DNA of 64,000 nt from Lutibacter citreus (GTDB lineage: Bacteria; Bacteroidota; Bacteroidia; Flavobacteriales; Flavobacteriaceae), in NCBI RefSeq assembly GCF_003260195.1, contig NZ_QEIH01000011.1, forward strand, positions 1 to 64,000, given 5' to 3'. Below, in pieces: positions 1-9,446 of the stretch; position 1 is the first letter of the stretch; each line of letters opens with the position of its first letter. Position numbers and translations under genes: made by a program. Below the pieces are notes generated by a model. The model saw only the letters and a program-made list of their open reading frames with translations, was not told the origin of the DNA and searched no databases.

Positions 1-42
1 GAAGAAGCGAATAAGATAAAAGCGGCGAATAATAATTTTTGA
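1..42 (+). CDS. possible C-terminal end of a gene entering from the left
   Basis: The first 42 bases are open on the + strand and end in TGA at 40-42, giving a short charged tail (EEANKIKAANNNF). Such a tail would suit a protein C-terminus, but 13 codons are too few to identify a family and the match may be chance. The rest of 1-249 is AT-rich and shows no gene. Confidence 0.2.
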   Translation, partial: EEANKIKAANNNF

Positions 43-249
43 ATTTTCATAAGTGGGGAATTTATAATTTAATGTTTTTAATTTTTGTGTTTGTTTCTGG
101 TACAAATGTACGTTCAGATTAAAGGTTTTTATTGAGTTTTTAGTTGATAACGTTTTAACTGTCGATGAATGGATTGTATCTTTCGGTTAATAAGATTTAA
201 TGCCGTTTTTGTTGAAAAGTTATGTAGGTTAATTACAGGTTTAATGCAT

Positions 250-295
250 AAAAAAATGGTCAACTAAAACTAAACTCTTTAGATGACCACTTTTT
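250..295 (-). terminator. intrinsic terminator after the thioredoxin-like lipoprotein gene
   Basis: TGGTCA (257-262) pairs with TGACCA (284-289). The arms are flanked by an A-run on the left and a T-run on the right, so the hairpin has a U-tract on either strand. It lies just downstream of the minus-strand gene ending at 313. Confidence 0.6.
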
Positions 296-312
296 ACAGT
301 TTTAAAAACCTC

Positions 313-843
313 TTAATCCTGATAGGAGTGTTTGTAGGGTTTGCCACTTATAATTGTTAAGATATCTTTCTCTATGTTCTCTCTTGGATATTCAACAATT
401 CTTCCAATTTCTTTTTTATTCTTATAGAAAATAAAAGTTGGAACTCTAATTATATTAAATCCTTCTTGTAAATTATTTATAGTTTTTCTAGCCCTGTTCA
501 ATGCAATTAATTCTAAGTTATTATAATTAAAATTAGCTTTATCTAAAATTTTATAAAAAATAGGAACTTGTTCTTGGCTATCGCCACACCATGTACCCAT
601 AAATGATTTAATTGTAATTCCTTTTAAAAGAGGATTCAATTTTAGAATAACATCATTGTTTAATTTATAATCGTTATAATTATATGAAAACCATTCATTA
701 TAAGGTTCAGCTAAAAAATTATCTTTAGTAACTACGCCCATTAAATCTTCAGAATTGTTTTTTGTAGTTGTGGTGATGTTTTTTGAAGTATTACACCCTA
801 GATTTAATAGAGAAATGCAAATAAGTAAGAATATTTTTTTCAT
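313..843 (-). CDS. thioredoxin-family lipoprotein with a single active-site cysteine
   Basis: This is a 176-residue exported protein. The N-terminus is a short hydrophobic signal ending at Cys17 (LNLGC), which suggests a lipoprotein. A thioredoxin fold is indicated by WCGDS at residues 85-89 and a cis-proline motif RVPTF near residue 135. The usual CxxC is C86-G-D-S, so only the first redox cysteine is present. Proteins of this WCGDS type are common in flavobacteria; their substrate is not established. A monothiol site suggests binding or mixed-disulfide chemistry rather than classic disulfide reduction, which is inference. The gene stands alone between two terminators, downstream of gpmI on the same strand. 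Confidence 0.8.
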   Translation of the reverse strand: MKKIFLLICISLLNLGCNTSKNITTTTKNNSEDLMGVVTKDNFLAEPYNEWFSYNYNDYKLNNDVILKLNPLLKGITIKSFMGTWCGDSQEQVPIFYKILDKANFNYNNLELIALNRARKTINNLQEGFNIIRVPTFIFYKNKKEIGRIVEYPRENIEKDILTIISGKPYKHSYQD

Positions 844-880
844 TTTTTTATAAATTTACTTTAATCTTAAAAATTATATA

Positions 881-919
881 AAAAAAGAGAACAATGTAAA
901 AATACATGTTCTCTTTTTT
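881..919 (-). terminator. intrinsic terminator of gpmI
   Basis: The arms AAAAAAGAGAACA and TGTTCTCTTTTTT enclose an AT-rich inner stem (TGTA/TACA) with one bulged base. It sits 25 bases past the gpmI stop codon. The hairpin is symmetric and could act on both strands. Confidence 0.8.
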
Positions 920-943
920 AAATTTAGTTTTATTAATATAGAA

Positions 944-2461
944 TTATATCAAAGAATGACGAGTCATTTCTTTTGGTTGTTCAATTCCCATTAATTTTAA
1001 AATGGTTGGTGCAATATCACCTAAAACACCATCTTTTACTTCTTTAATATCTTTATCTACAACAATAAAAGGAACTGGGTTTGTTGTGTGAGCAGTATTT
1101 GGAGATCCATCAGGATTCATCATAGTTTCACAGTTACCGTGATCCGCAATTACAATAGTTGTATAATTGTTTTCAGTAGCAGTTGTAATAACATCTTTTA
1201 CACATTCATCAACAGCTTCACAAGCTTTAATTGCAGCTTCCATAACACCAGTATGACCAACCATATCTCCGTTAGCGAAGTTTAAACAAACAAAATCTAC
1301 ATCACCTTCTTTTAATTCAGGAATAATTGCATCACGTATTTCAAATGCACTCATTTCTGGTTGTAAATCATATGTTGCAACTTTAGGAGAAGGGCATAAT
1401 AATCGTTTTTCTCCTTTAAATTCTTGTTCTCTACCTCCAGAGAAGAAAAATGTTACGTGAGGGTATTTTTCAGTTTCAGCAATTCTAATTTGATTTTTAT
1501 TGGCAGTTTCTAAAACTTCACCAAGTGTATTTTCTAAATTAGCTGTATTGTATATTACGTTAATTCCTTTATAAGTTTCATCGTAATTTGTAATAGTAAC
1601 ATAGTGAAGAGGCACTGTTTTCATGCCAAATTCTGGGTAGTCTTTTTGTGTTAAAACTTCAGTTAATTCTCTACCTCTATCTGTTCTATAATTAAAGAAA
1701 ATAACAACGTCATCTTCGTTTATTTTTGCTTTTGGAGTTCCATTTTCATCAGTCATTATAATTGGCTTAATGAATTCATCAGTAACACCATTTGCATAAC
1801 TAGCGTTCATACTTGCAATTGCATCGGTAGATTTTTCACCAACAGCATTTACCATAGCATCGTAAGAAGTTTTAACTCTTTCCCAACGTTTATCTCTATC
1901 CATTGCAAAATAACGACCAGTAATTGAAGCTATTTCACCAGTAGTTTCAGCCATATATTCTTGAACTTCATTAATAAAGTGAGTTCCAGATTTAGGATCA
2001 CAATCTCTACCGTCAGAAAAGGCATGTAAATAAACGTTTTCAGCATTGTTTTCTGCAGCAACGTCTAATATTCCTTTTAAGTGATTTATATGAGAGTGAA
2101 TACCACCATTAGAAACTAAACCTAATAAATGAATATTTTTATTATTTTCTTTTGCATAAGCTAAGGCATCTAATAAAACTTTTTCTTTACCTAAAGTTTT
2201 TTCTTCAACCGCCATATTAATTCTTACTAAGTTTTGGTATACAATTCTACCAGCACCTAAGTTCATATGACCAACTTCACTATTTCCCATTTGACCTACA
2301 GGTAAACCAACATGTTCACCATCGGTACGTAAACTAGCATTAGGGTAAATATTGTATAAACTATCTATGTATGAAGTTTTTGCATTAAAAATGGCTGATA
2401 CTTTTGGGTCTTGAGTAATTCCCCAACCATCTAAAATCATTAAAATAACTTTTTTATTCAT
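944..2461 (-). CDS. gpmI: 2,3-bisphosphoglycerate-independent phosphoglycerate mutase
   Basis: This glycolytic/gluconeogenic enzyme interconverts 3-phosphoglycerate and 2-phosphoglycerate in the cytoplasm using two Mn ions and a phosphoserine intermediate. The 505-residue length is standard for the family. Visible signatures are LDGWG at residues 10-14, the nucleophile Ser61 in MGNSEVGHMNLGAGR, the substrate-binding HAFSDGRD and GRYFAMDRDKRWERV segments, and the metal-binding IADHGNCE near the C-terminus. The start ATG directly follows a leader with a CAAATATA element on the + strand, the reverse complement of a -7 promoter motif. The gene is monocistronic, with its own terminator. Confidence 0.97.
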   Translation of the reverse strand: MNKKVILMILDGWGITQDPKVSAIFNAKTSYIDSLYNIYPNASLRTDGEHVGLPVGQMGNSEVGHMNLGAGRIVYQNLVRINMAVEEKTLGKEKVLLDALAYAKENNKNIHLLGLVSNGGIHSHINHLKGILDVAAENNAENVYLHAFSDGRDCDPKSGTHFINEVQEYMAETTGEIASITGRYFAMDRDKRWERVKTSYDAMVNAVGEKSTDAIASMNASYANGVTDEFIKPIIMTDENGTPKAKINEDDVVIFFNYRTDRGRELTEVLTQKDYPEFGMKTVPLHYVTITNYDETYKGINVIYNTANLENTLGEVLETANKNQIRIAETEKYPHVTFFFSGGREQEFKGEKRLLCPSPKVATYDLQPEMSAFEIRDAIIPELKEGDVDFVCLNFANGDMVGHTGVMEAAIKACEAVDECVKDVITTATENNYTTIVIADHGNCETMMNPDGSPNTAHTTNPVPFIVVDKDIKEVKDGVLGDIAPTILKLMGIEQPKEMTRHSLI

Positions 2462-2487
2462 TTTAAAATCTATTTAAATTTAAAGAA

Positions 2488-2495
2488 CAAATATA
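2488..2495 (-). promoter_or_regulatory. putative -7 element for gpmI
   Basis: CAAATATA on the + strand reads TATATTTG on the minus strand and matches the Bacteroidota -7 consensus TAnnTTTG. It lies 27 bases upstream of the gpmI start. No convincing -33 TTTG is seen at the right distance. Confidence 0.45.
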
Positions 2496-2582
2496 CAAAG
2501 ATATCCCCTTAAGAGCCTTATTATTAGATGTTAAATTGAATTTAAAATTACTAAAACGATTGCGGTATGTAATTTAAAAATA

Positions 2583-3353
2583 CTATTTCTTATATTTTTC
2601 AATAGCTTCTTTAATTTTTTCAATTCTATTTTCTGGATCGGGGTGGGTGCTCATTCTTTCTGGAGTTCTATTTGGGCCTGCAGCAGCCTTTAAAATTTCC
2701 ATTACACCAATTAATTCAGAAGGATTGTATCCTGCATCAATCATAAATTTAACACCTAAATCATCACTTTCTAATTCATCATCTCTTCCATAACTCATAT
2801 TTATAACATTTGCAATAGCAGCGGCACCTTGCGCAGTACTAGGATCAAAACCAACTGATACGCCACTTAGTATACCTTGTGTTAATCCTTGCTTTGCCAT
2901 TCGTTCGGCAGAATGCCTTCCAACTACATGACCAACTTCATGTCCCAGAACTCCTGCTAATTGATCTTCATTTTCTAATTTTGAAAATAGGGCATAGGTT
3001 ATAAATATTTGACCACCAGGTAATGCAAAGGCATTTATTGTTTCAGGGTCTCTTAGCAAATGAAAATCATAGTTATAATTTGTTTGCTTAGCAACGCTGT
3101 TATCTACTAATTTATGGCCAACTTGATCTACCAGTTTTTGGTATTTTTGATCGGGATATAAACCTCCATGTTGCTGAGCCATTTGAGGTGCACTTTGCAG
3201 TCCTATTGCAACTTCTTCATCGGTAGTCATAGAAATGTGTTGCTTTTTTCCAGTAAATTCATTTACATCACTATTTGAATAATATTTAAATAATGAAAAC
3301 AATACTATTCCTATTCCAATAATTAATTTGACCTTAAAATTCCCTCTTCTCAT
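2583..3353 (-). CDS. M48-family zinc metallopeptidase
   Basis: This 256-residue peptidase has an N-terminal membrane segment (about residues 7-24), with the catalytic part predicted outside the cytoplasm. The M48 zinc site is HEVGH at residues 138-142, with the third ligand Glu187 in the ExxxD motif ELESD. The family includes the periplasmic chaperone/protease BepA/LoiP type, which helps outer-membrane quality control. This protein lacks a TPR domain and so is closer in layout to the shorter LoiP-like members. The true substrate is unknown. It stands alone on the minus strand, divergent from the rhodanese gene. Confidence 0.88.
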   Translation of the reverse strand: MRRGNFKVKLIIGIGIVLFSLFKYYSNSDVNEFTGKKQHISMTTDEEVAIGLQSAPQMAQQHGGLYPDQKYQKLVDQVGHKLVDNSVAKQTNYNYDFHLLRDPETINAFALPGGQIFITYALFSKLENEDQLAGVLGHEVGHVVGRHSAERMAKQGLTQGILSGVSVGFDPSTAQGAAAIANVINMSYGRDDELESDDLGVKFMIDAGYNPSELIGVMEILKAAAGPNRTPERMSTHPDPENRIEKIKEAIEKYKK

Positions 3354-3533
3354 TTTTAATTTTTATTTTGTTAAATATACAAAAGTTATTTATTTAATTT
3401 ATGACACAGTATTTTGTTAAAAGTTACTTTTTTTAATTGACTATTATAGTTATAAGGCTTAATTTCAATGTGTTATGTGTTTTTTTTAAAATAATTTAGT
3501 AACTAGTGTTACTGTTTATCATATTTTATCGCT

Positions 3534-3541
3534 TATATTTG
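3534..3541 (+). promoter_or_regulatory. putative -7 element for the rhodanese gene
   Basis: TATATTTG matches the Bacteroidota -7 consensus TAnnTTTG and ends 23 bases before the ATG at 3565. The -33 element is not clear. Confidence 0.5.
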
Positions 3542-3564
3542 CGCAAAATTTAAAATATATAAGA

Positions 3565-3876
3565 ATGAGTTTTTTTGGTTTATTTGGTGGAGATAAGGAT
3601 GCTGCTTTAATAGAAGAATATTTAAAAGATGGTGCAGTTGTAATTGATGTTAGATCTGTAGAGGAATATAACAGCGGTCATGTTTCTGGTTCAAAAAATA
3701 TAGTTTTAAATGTTGTTCCAGGTAAAGTTGCTGAGATTAAAGCATTAAATAAAAAAGTTATTGCTGTTTGTAGAAGTGGTGCACGTAGCGGACAAGCTGC
3801 AGATTTTTTAAAGCAACAGGGTGTTGATGTTATAAATGGTGGGCCTTGGCAAAATGTAGCTAAGTTTGTTGAATAA
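3565..3876 (+). CDS. single-domain rhodanese-like protein
   Basis: A 103-residue cytoplasmic protein made of one rhodanese domain. The active-site loop is CRSGARS with the persulfide-carrying Cys69, and the CH2A-like segment VIDVRSVEEYNSGHV is present. Such small rhodaneses transfer sulfane sulfur or act as sulfur carriers; no partner gene is adjacent here, so the pathway is unknown. The gene is monocistronic, with a -7 element upstream and a strong hairpin terminator 25 bases downstream. Confidence 0.9.
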   Translation: MSFFGLFGGDKDAALIEEYLKDGAVVIDVRSVEEYNSGHVSGSKNIVLNVVPGKVAEIKALNKKVIAVCRSGARSGQAADFLKQQGVDVINGGPWQNVAKFVE

Positions 3877-3900
3877 GTTTTACAACATATTTAATTTAAT

Positions 3901-3932
3901 AAAAAAAGAGAAGCAATTGCTTCTCTTTTTTT
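3901..3932. terminator. bidirectional terminator between convergent genes
   Basis: The perfect palindrome arms AAAAAAAGAGAAGCAA and TTGCTTCTCTTTTTTT give a U-tract on both strands. It separates the rhodanese gene (+) from the response-regulator gene (-). Confidence 0.9.
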
Positions 3933-3933
3933 A

Positions 3934-4584
3934 TTAAATTAAATTGTGTTTTCTAGCTTTTGAAATAGCTTCAATTTTATTGTGTACTTGTAACTTTTTA
4001 TAAGTATTCTCAATGTGTTTTCTAACAGTTGAGGGCGAAATAAACAAGTTTTCGGCAATTGCATTATAGTTTAGTCCCTTGCTTAATTGTTCTAAAATAT
4101 CAGTTTCACGGTTGGTGAGTTTTATTTCTTCTAATTCTTTTGAATTTGTAATTGAAAGCGGATTGCGTAATAGTTTTAGTGTTTTAAGTGCTATACTTGG
4201 AGTCATTGGTGCTCCACCAGAAACAACTTCTAAAATGCTTTTATTTAAATTTTCGGCATCAATTTCTTTTAATAAATAACCATTTGCTCCAGCCTTAATG
4301 GCATTAAATATATTTTCATCGTCATCGAAAACAGTGAGCATGATTATTTTTATTTGTGGATATTTGTTTTTTATAATCTCTGTTGCCTTAATTCCATTCA
4401 TTTCTGGCATTTGAATATCCATTAAAACAACATCAATATTGTGGTTTTCTTCTAATTTTCCAATCAATTCTGCTCCATTTTTCCCTTTAAATTTGTAGTC
4501 TAAATTTGAGAAAAAGGATAGCTTTTCAATAACTGATTTAGCTAAAAAACTATTATCTTCGGCAATGACTATTCTTAATTTCAT
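3934..4584 (-). CDS. NarL/FixJ-type response regulator
   Basis: This 216-residue cytoplasmic transcription factor has an N-terminal receiver domain (about residues 3-120) with acidic residues E9/D10 and phosphoacceptor Asp56 in VVLMDIQMP, followed by a LuxR-type helix-turn-helix at about residues 148-212 (LTNRETDILEQLSKGLNYNA). It lies 47 bases downstream of the TPR histidine kinase gene on the same strand, and that kinase is its obvious partner. Its targets are not known; the paired palindromes at 8663-8680 and 9447-9464 are candidates by proximity only. Confidence 0.92.
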   Translation of the reverse strand: MKLRIVIAEDNSFLAKSVIEKLSFFSNLDYKFKGKNGAELIGKLEENHNIDVVLMDIQMPEMNGIKATEIIKNKYPQIKIIMLTVFDDDENIFNAIKAGANGYLLKEIDAENLNKSILEVVSGGAPMTPSIALKTLKLLRNPLSITNSKELEEIKLTNRETDILEQLSKGLNYNAIAENLFISPSTVRKHIENTYKKLQVHNKIEAISKARKHNLI

Positions 4585-4631
4585 AAAATAAGTTTTAACT
4601 TTATAAAAGTAGTTTTTATGGTTAAGTAAAA

Positions 4632-6578
4632 CTATAAGGCATTTGTCTTATTTTTTAAACAATTAATGGTAATTGTAGTTCCTTCATTTACTTTTGATTT
4701 TATATGTATTGTTCCTCCAATTTCTTCAATTCTTTTTTGCATATTTTCTAGTCCATTACCTAGTTTTATTTTGTTTAAATCAAACCCAATACCATTATCG
4801 GTTATGGAAATTTCAATAATTTTTTTATTTTCAGAAATGTTAACTGCTATTTCAGTTGCGCTAGAATATTTTATAGAATTATTTATCGCTTCTTGAATAA
4901 TTCGAAAAACATTAATTCCTTTAATTGATGTAAATGTATATTCTTCAGAAATTGAAGTACTAAAGCTAAACTTAATATTAGTTGTGGCAGTTTTAGCTTT
5001 TTCAATAAATGATAAAATTCGAGTTTGAAAATCTTCAAAAGCTATTTCGTTTTTATTTAATGCCCAAATTGTATCTCTTAATTGTGCAATGGTACCATTA
5101 GCAAATTGATTAATTTCAGAGAGTTTATTTTTTAGTTTTTCATTAGTTGAATCTGTTAAAAACTTTAAATTATCGATAGATGATATTATAAATGTTAGTT
5201 GCGAGCCAATATTATCGTGTAAATCTCGCGAAATTCGTAATCGTTGATCTTGAAGTTTGTTATAAGTTTGAGCTTCTTTAAGTTTTAATTTATTTTTATA
5301 TTCTCTTCTTTTGTGTTGTTGCCGTTTAAATAAACTAAAAGAAACAATACTGAAAATTAAAAACCCTGAACCAAGTAAGACAGTATAAAAGTTTTTATTT
5401 TTAATTTCTAATTCATTTTTTAAAAGTTGTTCTTTTTGTTGTGAAATTTCTTTTTCTCGTTTTGCGGTATTGTATTTTTCTTGAATATCGGCTATTTCTT
5501 TAGTAATTCTAGAGTTAAATATACTATCCTGGGAAATGGAATATAATTTTTGATAATGAATAATACTATCTGTATTTTTTCTGAATGCAAAAAACGAAAG
5601 TAACGCCTTATAGCCTTTCATTTCTAATTCTTTTGCATTTGTTTTTTTAGCTAATTGTAACCCTTTTTTCAGATTTTTTTCTGCTTTTGTTAAATTACCT
5701 GTGGATAAGTACAAATCGCCAATGTTTTGTCTTACACTGGCAATACCGTAATTATCATTTAGCTTTTCTCTTAACTGTAAAGATTTGTTGAAATAATTAA
5801 TTGCTGCATCATTTTGATTTTGATCTTTTAAAATTGCACCGTAATTATTATAAAGAGCAGAGAGTTCTTGTTCATTATTGTTTTTTTTAGCAATTTCAAT
5901 CCCTTTTTTATAATTAATGATACTTTCTGTTGTATCTTTTAAAAACAGATAGGAGTTTCCAATATTAGTATAGGATTGAAGTAACCCAAATTCATCATTT
6001 ATTTCCTCTCTAATTTTTGCAACTTCTAAATGCTCTTTTAGGGCTTTATCATATTGTTTTAAATTAAAATAAATGTTGGCAATATTATTTTTAATAAGCG
6101 CTATATAACGTGTGTGATTTATGTTCTCATAAATCTCTAGAGCTTTCGTATTGTAAAATATGGCCGAGTCCATTTTAAAAATTCTCTGATATGAAATTCC
6201 CATTTTATTGTAAAGACTACCAATACCTAAAGTGTCATTATTTTTTATTCTAAGAGCTAAAGCTTTTTTATAAAATGAATTAGCCGTATCAAAATTTGAT
6301 AGTTTATAATGAATTATACCAAAATCATTATAAGCCTGTGCTTCTCCATTTAGGTTGTTGGTTTTTTTAGATAAATCCAACGCAATATTACCAAAATAAA
6401 ATGCCGAATCTGTTGAAATACCACTGTAGTACCAACACAAATCACCGTAAGCTTTAATTTTTAAGGAATCGGATTTTTCAGTTTTTATCAGTATTTTTAA
6501 ACTGTCAATAATTTTGCTTTGTGCGCAAGCTATTGAAACAAAAAAAACTGAAAATAAGATGGTTAGTTTTAGTTTCAT
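4632..6578 (-). CDS. TPR-containing sensor histidine kinase (HisKA_3 type)
   Basis: This 648-residue membrane sensor has a signal peptide ending near residue 19 (SIACAQ), six or more tetratricopeptide repeats over about residues 40-345 in the periplasm, a coiled coil, and one transmembrane helix at about 397-418. The HisKA_3 dimerisation domain has phosphoacceptor His454 (RISRDLHDNIGSQL). A C-terminal HATPase domain follows, with EAINNSIKYS, DNGIGF and GNGLENMQKRI. It should phosphorylate the adjacent NarL-type regulator. Its signal is unknown; a TPR sensor suggests protein or peptide binding in the periplasm, which is inference. Another kinase/regulator pair of a different type is at 24.5-26.3 kb. 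Confidence 0.93.
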   Translation of the reverse strand: MKLKLTILFSVFFVSIACAQSKIIDSLKILIKTEKSDSLKIKAYGDLCWYYSGISTDSAFYFGNIALDLSKKTNNLNGEAQAYNDFGIIHYKLSNFDTANSFYKKALALRIKNNDTLGIGSLYNKMGISYQRIFKMDSAIFYNTKALEIYENINHTRYIALIKNNIANIYFNLKQYDKALKEHLEVAKIREEINDEFGLLQSYTNIGNSYLFLKDTTESIINYKKGIEIAKKNNNEQELSALYNNYGAILKDQNQNDAAINYFNKSLQLREKLNDNYGIASVRQNIGDLYLSTGNLTKAEKNLKKGLQLAKKTNAKELEMKGYKALLSFFAFRKNTDSIIHYQKLYSISQDSIFNSRITKEIADIQEKYNTAKREKEISQQKEQLLKNELEIKNKNFYTVLLGSGFLIFSIVSFSLFKRQQHKRREYKNKLKLKEAQTYNKLQDQRLRISRDLHDNIGSQLTFIISSIDNLKFLTDSTNEKLKNKLSEINQFANGTIAQLRDTIWALNKNEIAFEDFQTRILSFIEKAKTATTNIKFSFSTSISEEYTFTSIKGINVFRIIQEAINNSIKYSSATEIAVNISENKKIIEISITDNGIGFDLNKIKLGNGLENMQKRIEEIGGTIHIKSKVNEGTTITINCLKNKTNAL

Positions 6579-6657
6579 AAATAGTTAGTTTTAACTAAAA
6601 TACAAAAAAAGAAATAAGAGATTTATTCTAATTTTATTAATAAAAATATTTATTAAT

Positions 6658-6697
6658 AGAAAAAAGACTGCTTCAACTTGTAGAAATTGAAACAGCC
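6658..6697 (-). terminator. intrinsic terminator of the PQQ-propeller gene
   Basis: On the minus strand GGCTGTTTCAA pairs over 11 positions (two G-U) with TTGAAGCAGTC, followed by TTTTTT. It lies 21 bases beyond the stop of the gene ending at 6718. Confidence 0.85.
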
Positions 6698-6717
6698 TTG
6701 GAAAAAGAAATTGAGTC

Positions 6718-8574
6718 TTATTTTTTTAAATCGTATGCGTTAATAGTATTGCTACTAGCCATATAATATAAAAAACCACCCCACTCATCAACTTCATATT
6801 CTGGTTTTTTGTCATTTAGAATAATTTCTTTAACAGGTTTACCGGTGTCTTTACTTATTTTTACAAGTCCAACTCCATTGTCTAATTTAGAGAGTATAAA
6901 TTGTGCATTTTCAGTAGCGGCTGTAGCTTTAAATCTTCTAGACATTTCATTAAAAGAGGCTGAACCAATTGCAGCAAAAGCATCTGAAGTACGTTTCATT
7001 TGAGCACCATAACTATTATACTGTCCCATATAGTTTTTGTTTGCGCCAGCTCTTCCTGCAGCATCCATTGCTACGGCTGTTGAGGCTACGGCTAAAGTGG
7101 CTAATGCAATTTTTGCAAAAGTACTTTTACTTGGAGATTTGTAATATTGATGAAATTTTTCGCTTCCATCAAAATTTAACATCATAATATTTTGGTCTGA
7201 TGTTAATAATAGACCTCCATCTCTAATTTCTAAATTGTTAGGGTCTTCTTTTTCTTCAAAATTATAGGAGGCCAAGTTACTTATGTCTCCAGAATCTTCA
7301 TTTATAGCAATCATTTCCTCACCAGTACTTATTAAATACCTTTTATGCGCTTGATCGTACGAATTTGTTACAGCTTTTGCTCTTTTGTACTTTATTGGTT
7401 TATTCCAAATAGATTCACCAGTTTCTAAATTAATAATATTTGCATCTTCATCAGTAATGTAAATCATTCCTTTATTGGTTAAAGCCATAGTATGAATGTT
7501 TTCTCCTGTTTTTAGTGGTTTTTTAAATAATGCATTTCCTTCAAATGAAATTTTATTAATACCTCCTTCTTGTAAACCAAACAGAATACCATCATCCATA
7601 ATATAAAAATGTTGCACATAACCTTTTGTTTTAGGAGCTTTTTCCCATAAATCTTCGCCATTAGACGCCGACAAAAAAGAAATATTACTTTGGGCTTTTG
7701 CAGCGGCTAATTTGGCGATACCCTTTTTTCCAGAAGAGGCAACATCACTTACAATTGCAAGTCCTTTTGGTGTAATTTCAAAGTTAGTAACAAGTCCTTT
7801 TAGTTTTTTACCATCAGACCACATTTCTTTGCCAGAAGCGCTGACTTTATGAACTTCATGGTTTTTACCTTTATTAATAAAAGCGTATAAAGAATTATCT
7901 TTTGCAGGCTCCACGAATGACACATTTTTTAAATCTAGAGTCCAAGTTTCGTTTCCAGTTTCAATATCAATTCTATATAACCTTTTGTAGGTTGAAACAA
8001 TTAAGCCTCCATTTATAATTTTTGGTGTTCCTGTCATTGCTTCACTACCTTTAAGTGTTAACAATTTTTCTTCTGCCCCAGTTTCCATATTGTAAATACC
8101 AATAGCTTGTGCAAATTTTTCTTTACTAGTACGTTGACCTGATACAATCAATTTATTTTCAGGTAATATTAAAGTAGGTTGTTGCGCAGCTTTCCAACCA
8201 TTTGCTTTTGTGTCAAAAATTCGTTTACCAGAAACCATATCAATAACACTTTGTTTCGCCGAAATGCCTCCAAAACCAGCTTGTCCAACCATTACATATG
8301 GAGTGTTAGGAATTATATTTATTTCTTCCTCTTTTACTTTTCCATAGTCATCAAAATTAAAAGCTAAGTCATTTTGTCCGGGTTTAACTCCAGCTAAACC
8401 TTTACTATGTGTAATTAAAAGTACCCCAGAATCTGTAACAGTCATTTTTTCTATTTTTCCTCCAACGTTATACGTGTAATCTGAGTTCTCTGCTTTCTGC
8501 GCGGTAATTGTTGTTGCAATAGTTATAAATATAACTATTAATAATTTTTGCAATTTGAATTTTTTAGTTTTCAT
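6718..8574 (-). CDS. exported PQQ-like beta-propeller protein
   Basis: This 618-residue protein has a signal peptide (LLIVIFITIATTITAQ, about residues 11-26). The body shows repeated beta-propeller blades of the PQQ/outer-membrane assembly type, with phrases such as TGNETWTLDL, NGEDLWEKAP and TGESIWNKPI. An Ala-rich insert (about 487-510) and a C-terminal strand complete it. No catalytic residues are evident, so this is likely a structural or binding protein and not a PQQ dehydrogenase. It lies directly upstream of the two-component pair, separated from it by a terminator. A palindromic motif 88 bases upstream of its start is shared with the lipoprotein gene at 8847-9389. Confidence 0.75.
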   Translation of the reverse strand: MKTKKFKLQKLLIVIFITIATTITAQKAENSDYTYNVGGKIEKMTVTDSGVLLITHSKGLAGVKPGQNDLAFNFDDYGKVKEEEINIIPNTPYVMVGQAGFGGISAKQSVIDMVSGKRIFDTKANGWKAAQQPTLILPENKLIVSGQRTSKEKFAQAIGIYNMETGAEEKLLTLKGSEAMTGTPKIINGGLIVSTYKRLYRIDIETGNETWTLDLKNVSFVEPAKDNSLYAFINKGKNHEVHKVSASGKEMWSDGKKLKGLVTNFEITPKGLAIVSDVASSGKKGIAKLAAAKAQSNISFLSASNGEDLWEKAPKTKGYVQHFYIMDDGILFGLQEGGINKISFEGNALFKKPLKTGENIHTMALTNKGMIYITDEDANIINLETGESIWNKPIKYKRAKAVTNSYDQAHKRYLISTGEEMIAINEDSGDISNLASYNFEEKEDPNNLEIRDGGLLLTSDQNIMMLNFDGSEKFHQYYKSPSKSTFAKIALATLAVASTAVAMDAAGRAGANKNYMGQYNSYGAQMKRTSDAFAAIGSASFNEMSRRFKATAATENAQFILSKLDNGVGLVKISKDTGKPVKEIILNDKKPEYEVDEWGGFLYYMASSNTINAYDLKK

Positions 8575-8662
8575 AATTAGAGTATTTATCTTAGTTTGTG
8601 TTAGTTTTATTGAGTTTTTGGAATGCTTAATTCAAAAATCCAATAAAATGCCTCAGAAATCA

Positions 8663-8680
8663 ATACGACAAATGCCGTAT
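8663..8680. promoter_or_regulatory. operator-like palindrome, copy 1
   Basis: ATACG-N8-CGTAT inside a longer conserved block (GAAATCAATACG...CGTATATTT). Copy 2 is at 9447-9464 in the same orientation. It lies 88 bases upstream of the PQQ-propeller start. The symmetry and the position before a second gene suggest a dimeric regulator site. Confidence 0.5.
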
Positions 8681-8775
8681 ATTTTTAACTAAAAGAGAGG
8701 ATTTTAGATTAAGTGGCTTTAGTTTCACTTAAGAATAGGGTTAAACTATAAATATCATCTATAGTTTTTATTTAT

Positions 8776-8806
8776 AAAAAAGGTTACACATTTAGAGCGT
8801 AACCTT
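8776..8806 (-). terminator. intrinsic terminator of the DUF6252-like lipoprotein gene
   Basis: AGGTTAC (8781-8787) pairs with GTAACCT (8799-8805). On the minus strand the hairpin is followed by a T-run. It lies 40 bases downstream of the stop at 8847. Confidence 0.75.
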
Positions 8807-8846
8807 GATGAGGTATATTAAATGGATAGATTATTAATTTACAATT

Positions 8847-9389
8847 TTAGGAAGTTTTTTTAGTTAAATTAAATGAACCTTCTGTAATGTTTTTAATTGA
8901 ATTGTCGCCTAAAACATTCTTGCATTTAAAGTTAAATGTGCCTTTTATATTAGAGTCGGTTTCTTCTGATACCGAAAAAGATCCAATCTTTGTTGCTTCA
9001 TAAGGAGCTTGCCAAATCTCAGTTGTTGAAGCTGTTGGGTTACTTAAGTTAACGTTTGTTTCAGAATAAGACGCGACATTTGTTACACCAATGTTTGCTC
9101 CCGTAATGTCATAAGTTCCTGTTCCTGTATATCCAAATATGGTAATTGCAAAAGCGTTTCCATCACTATTTGAGGCGATAATAATTAAATTATCTCCTGG
9201 TCCAGCATTTGCAACTGTTGCTGACGATGAAATTTTCATAGATTTATATGATTTACCATCAACTTTTGCAGTTAAAGTTCCAGAAGCAGCACTTCCACTT
9301 CCTCCTTCATCATCACTTTTTGAACACGATGAAAATAAAACTAATGACAATGTCATAGTTAATACCATAAATTTTTTAAATGTTTTCAT
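8847..9389 (-). CDS. small DUF6252-like lipoprotein
   Basis: A 180-residue predicted lipoprotein with lipobox LFSSC near residue 22 and a Ser/Gly/Asp-rich linker. A beta-rich domain follows that begins LTAKVDGKSYKSM and includes GTYDITG and a FNFKCKN strand. This layout resembles the DUF6252 lipoproteins of flavobacteria, whose function is unknown. The promoter region carries the second copy of the ATACG-N8-CGTAT palindrome 57 bases upstream. The gene is monocistronic, with a clear terminator. Confidence 0.7.
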   Translation of the reverse strand: MKTFKKFMVLTMTLSLVLFSSCSKSDDEGGSGSAASGTLTAKVDGKSYKSMKISSSATVANAGPGDNLIIIASNSDGNAFAITIFGYTGTGTYDITGANIGVTNVASYSETNVNLSNPTASTTEIWQAPYEATKIGSFSVSEETDSNIKGTFNFKCKNVLGDNSIKNITEGSFNLTKKTS

Positions 9390-9446
9390 ATTAGTTTGAT
9401 TTTAAAGTTAATACTTCAAAAGTCATAATTATAAAAACCGAAATCA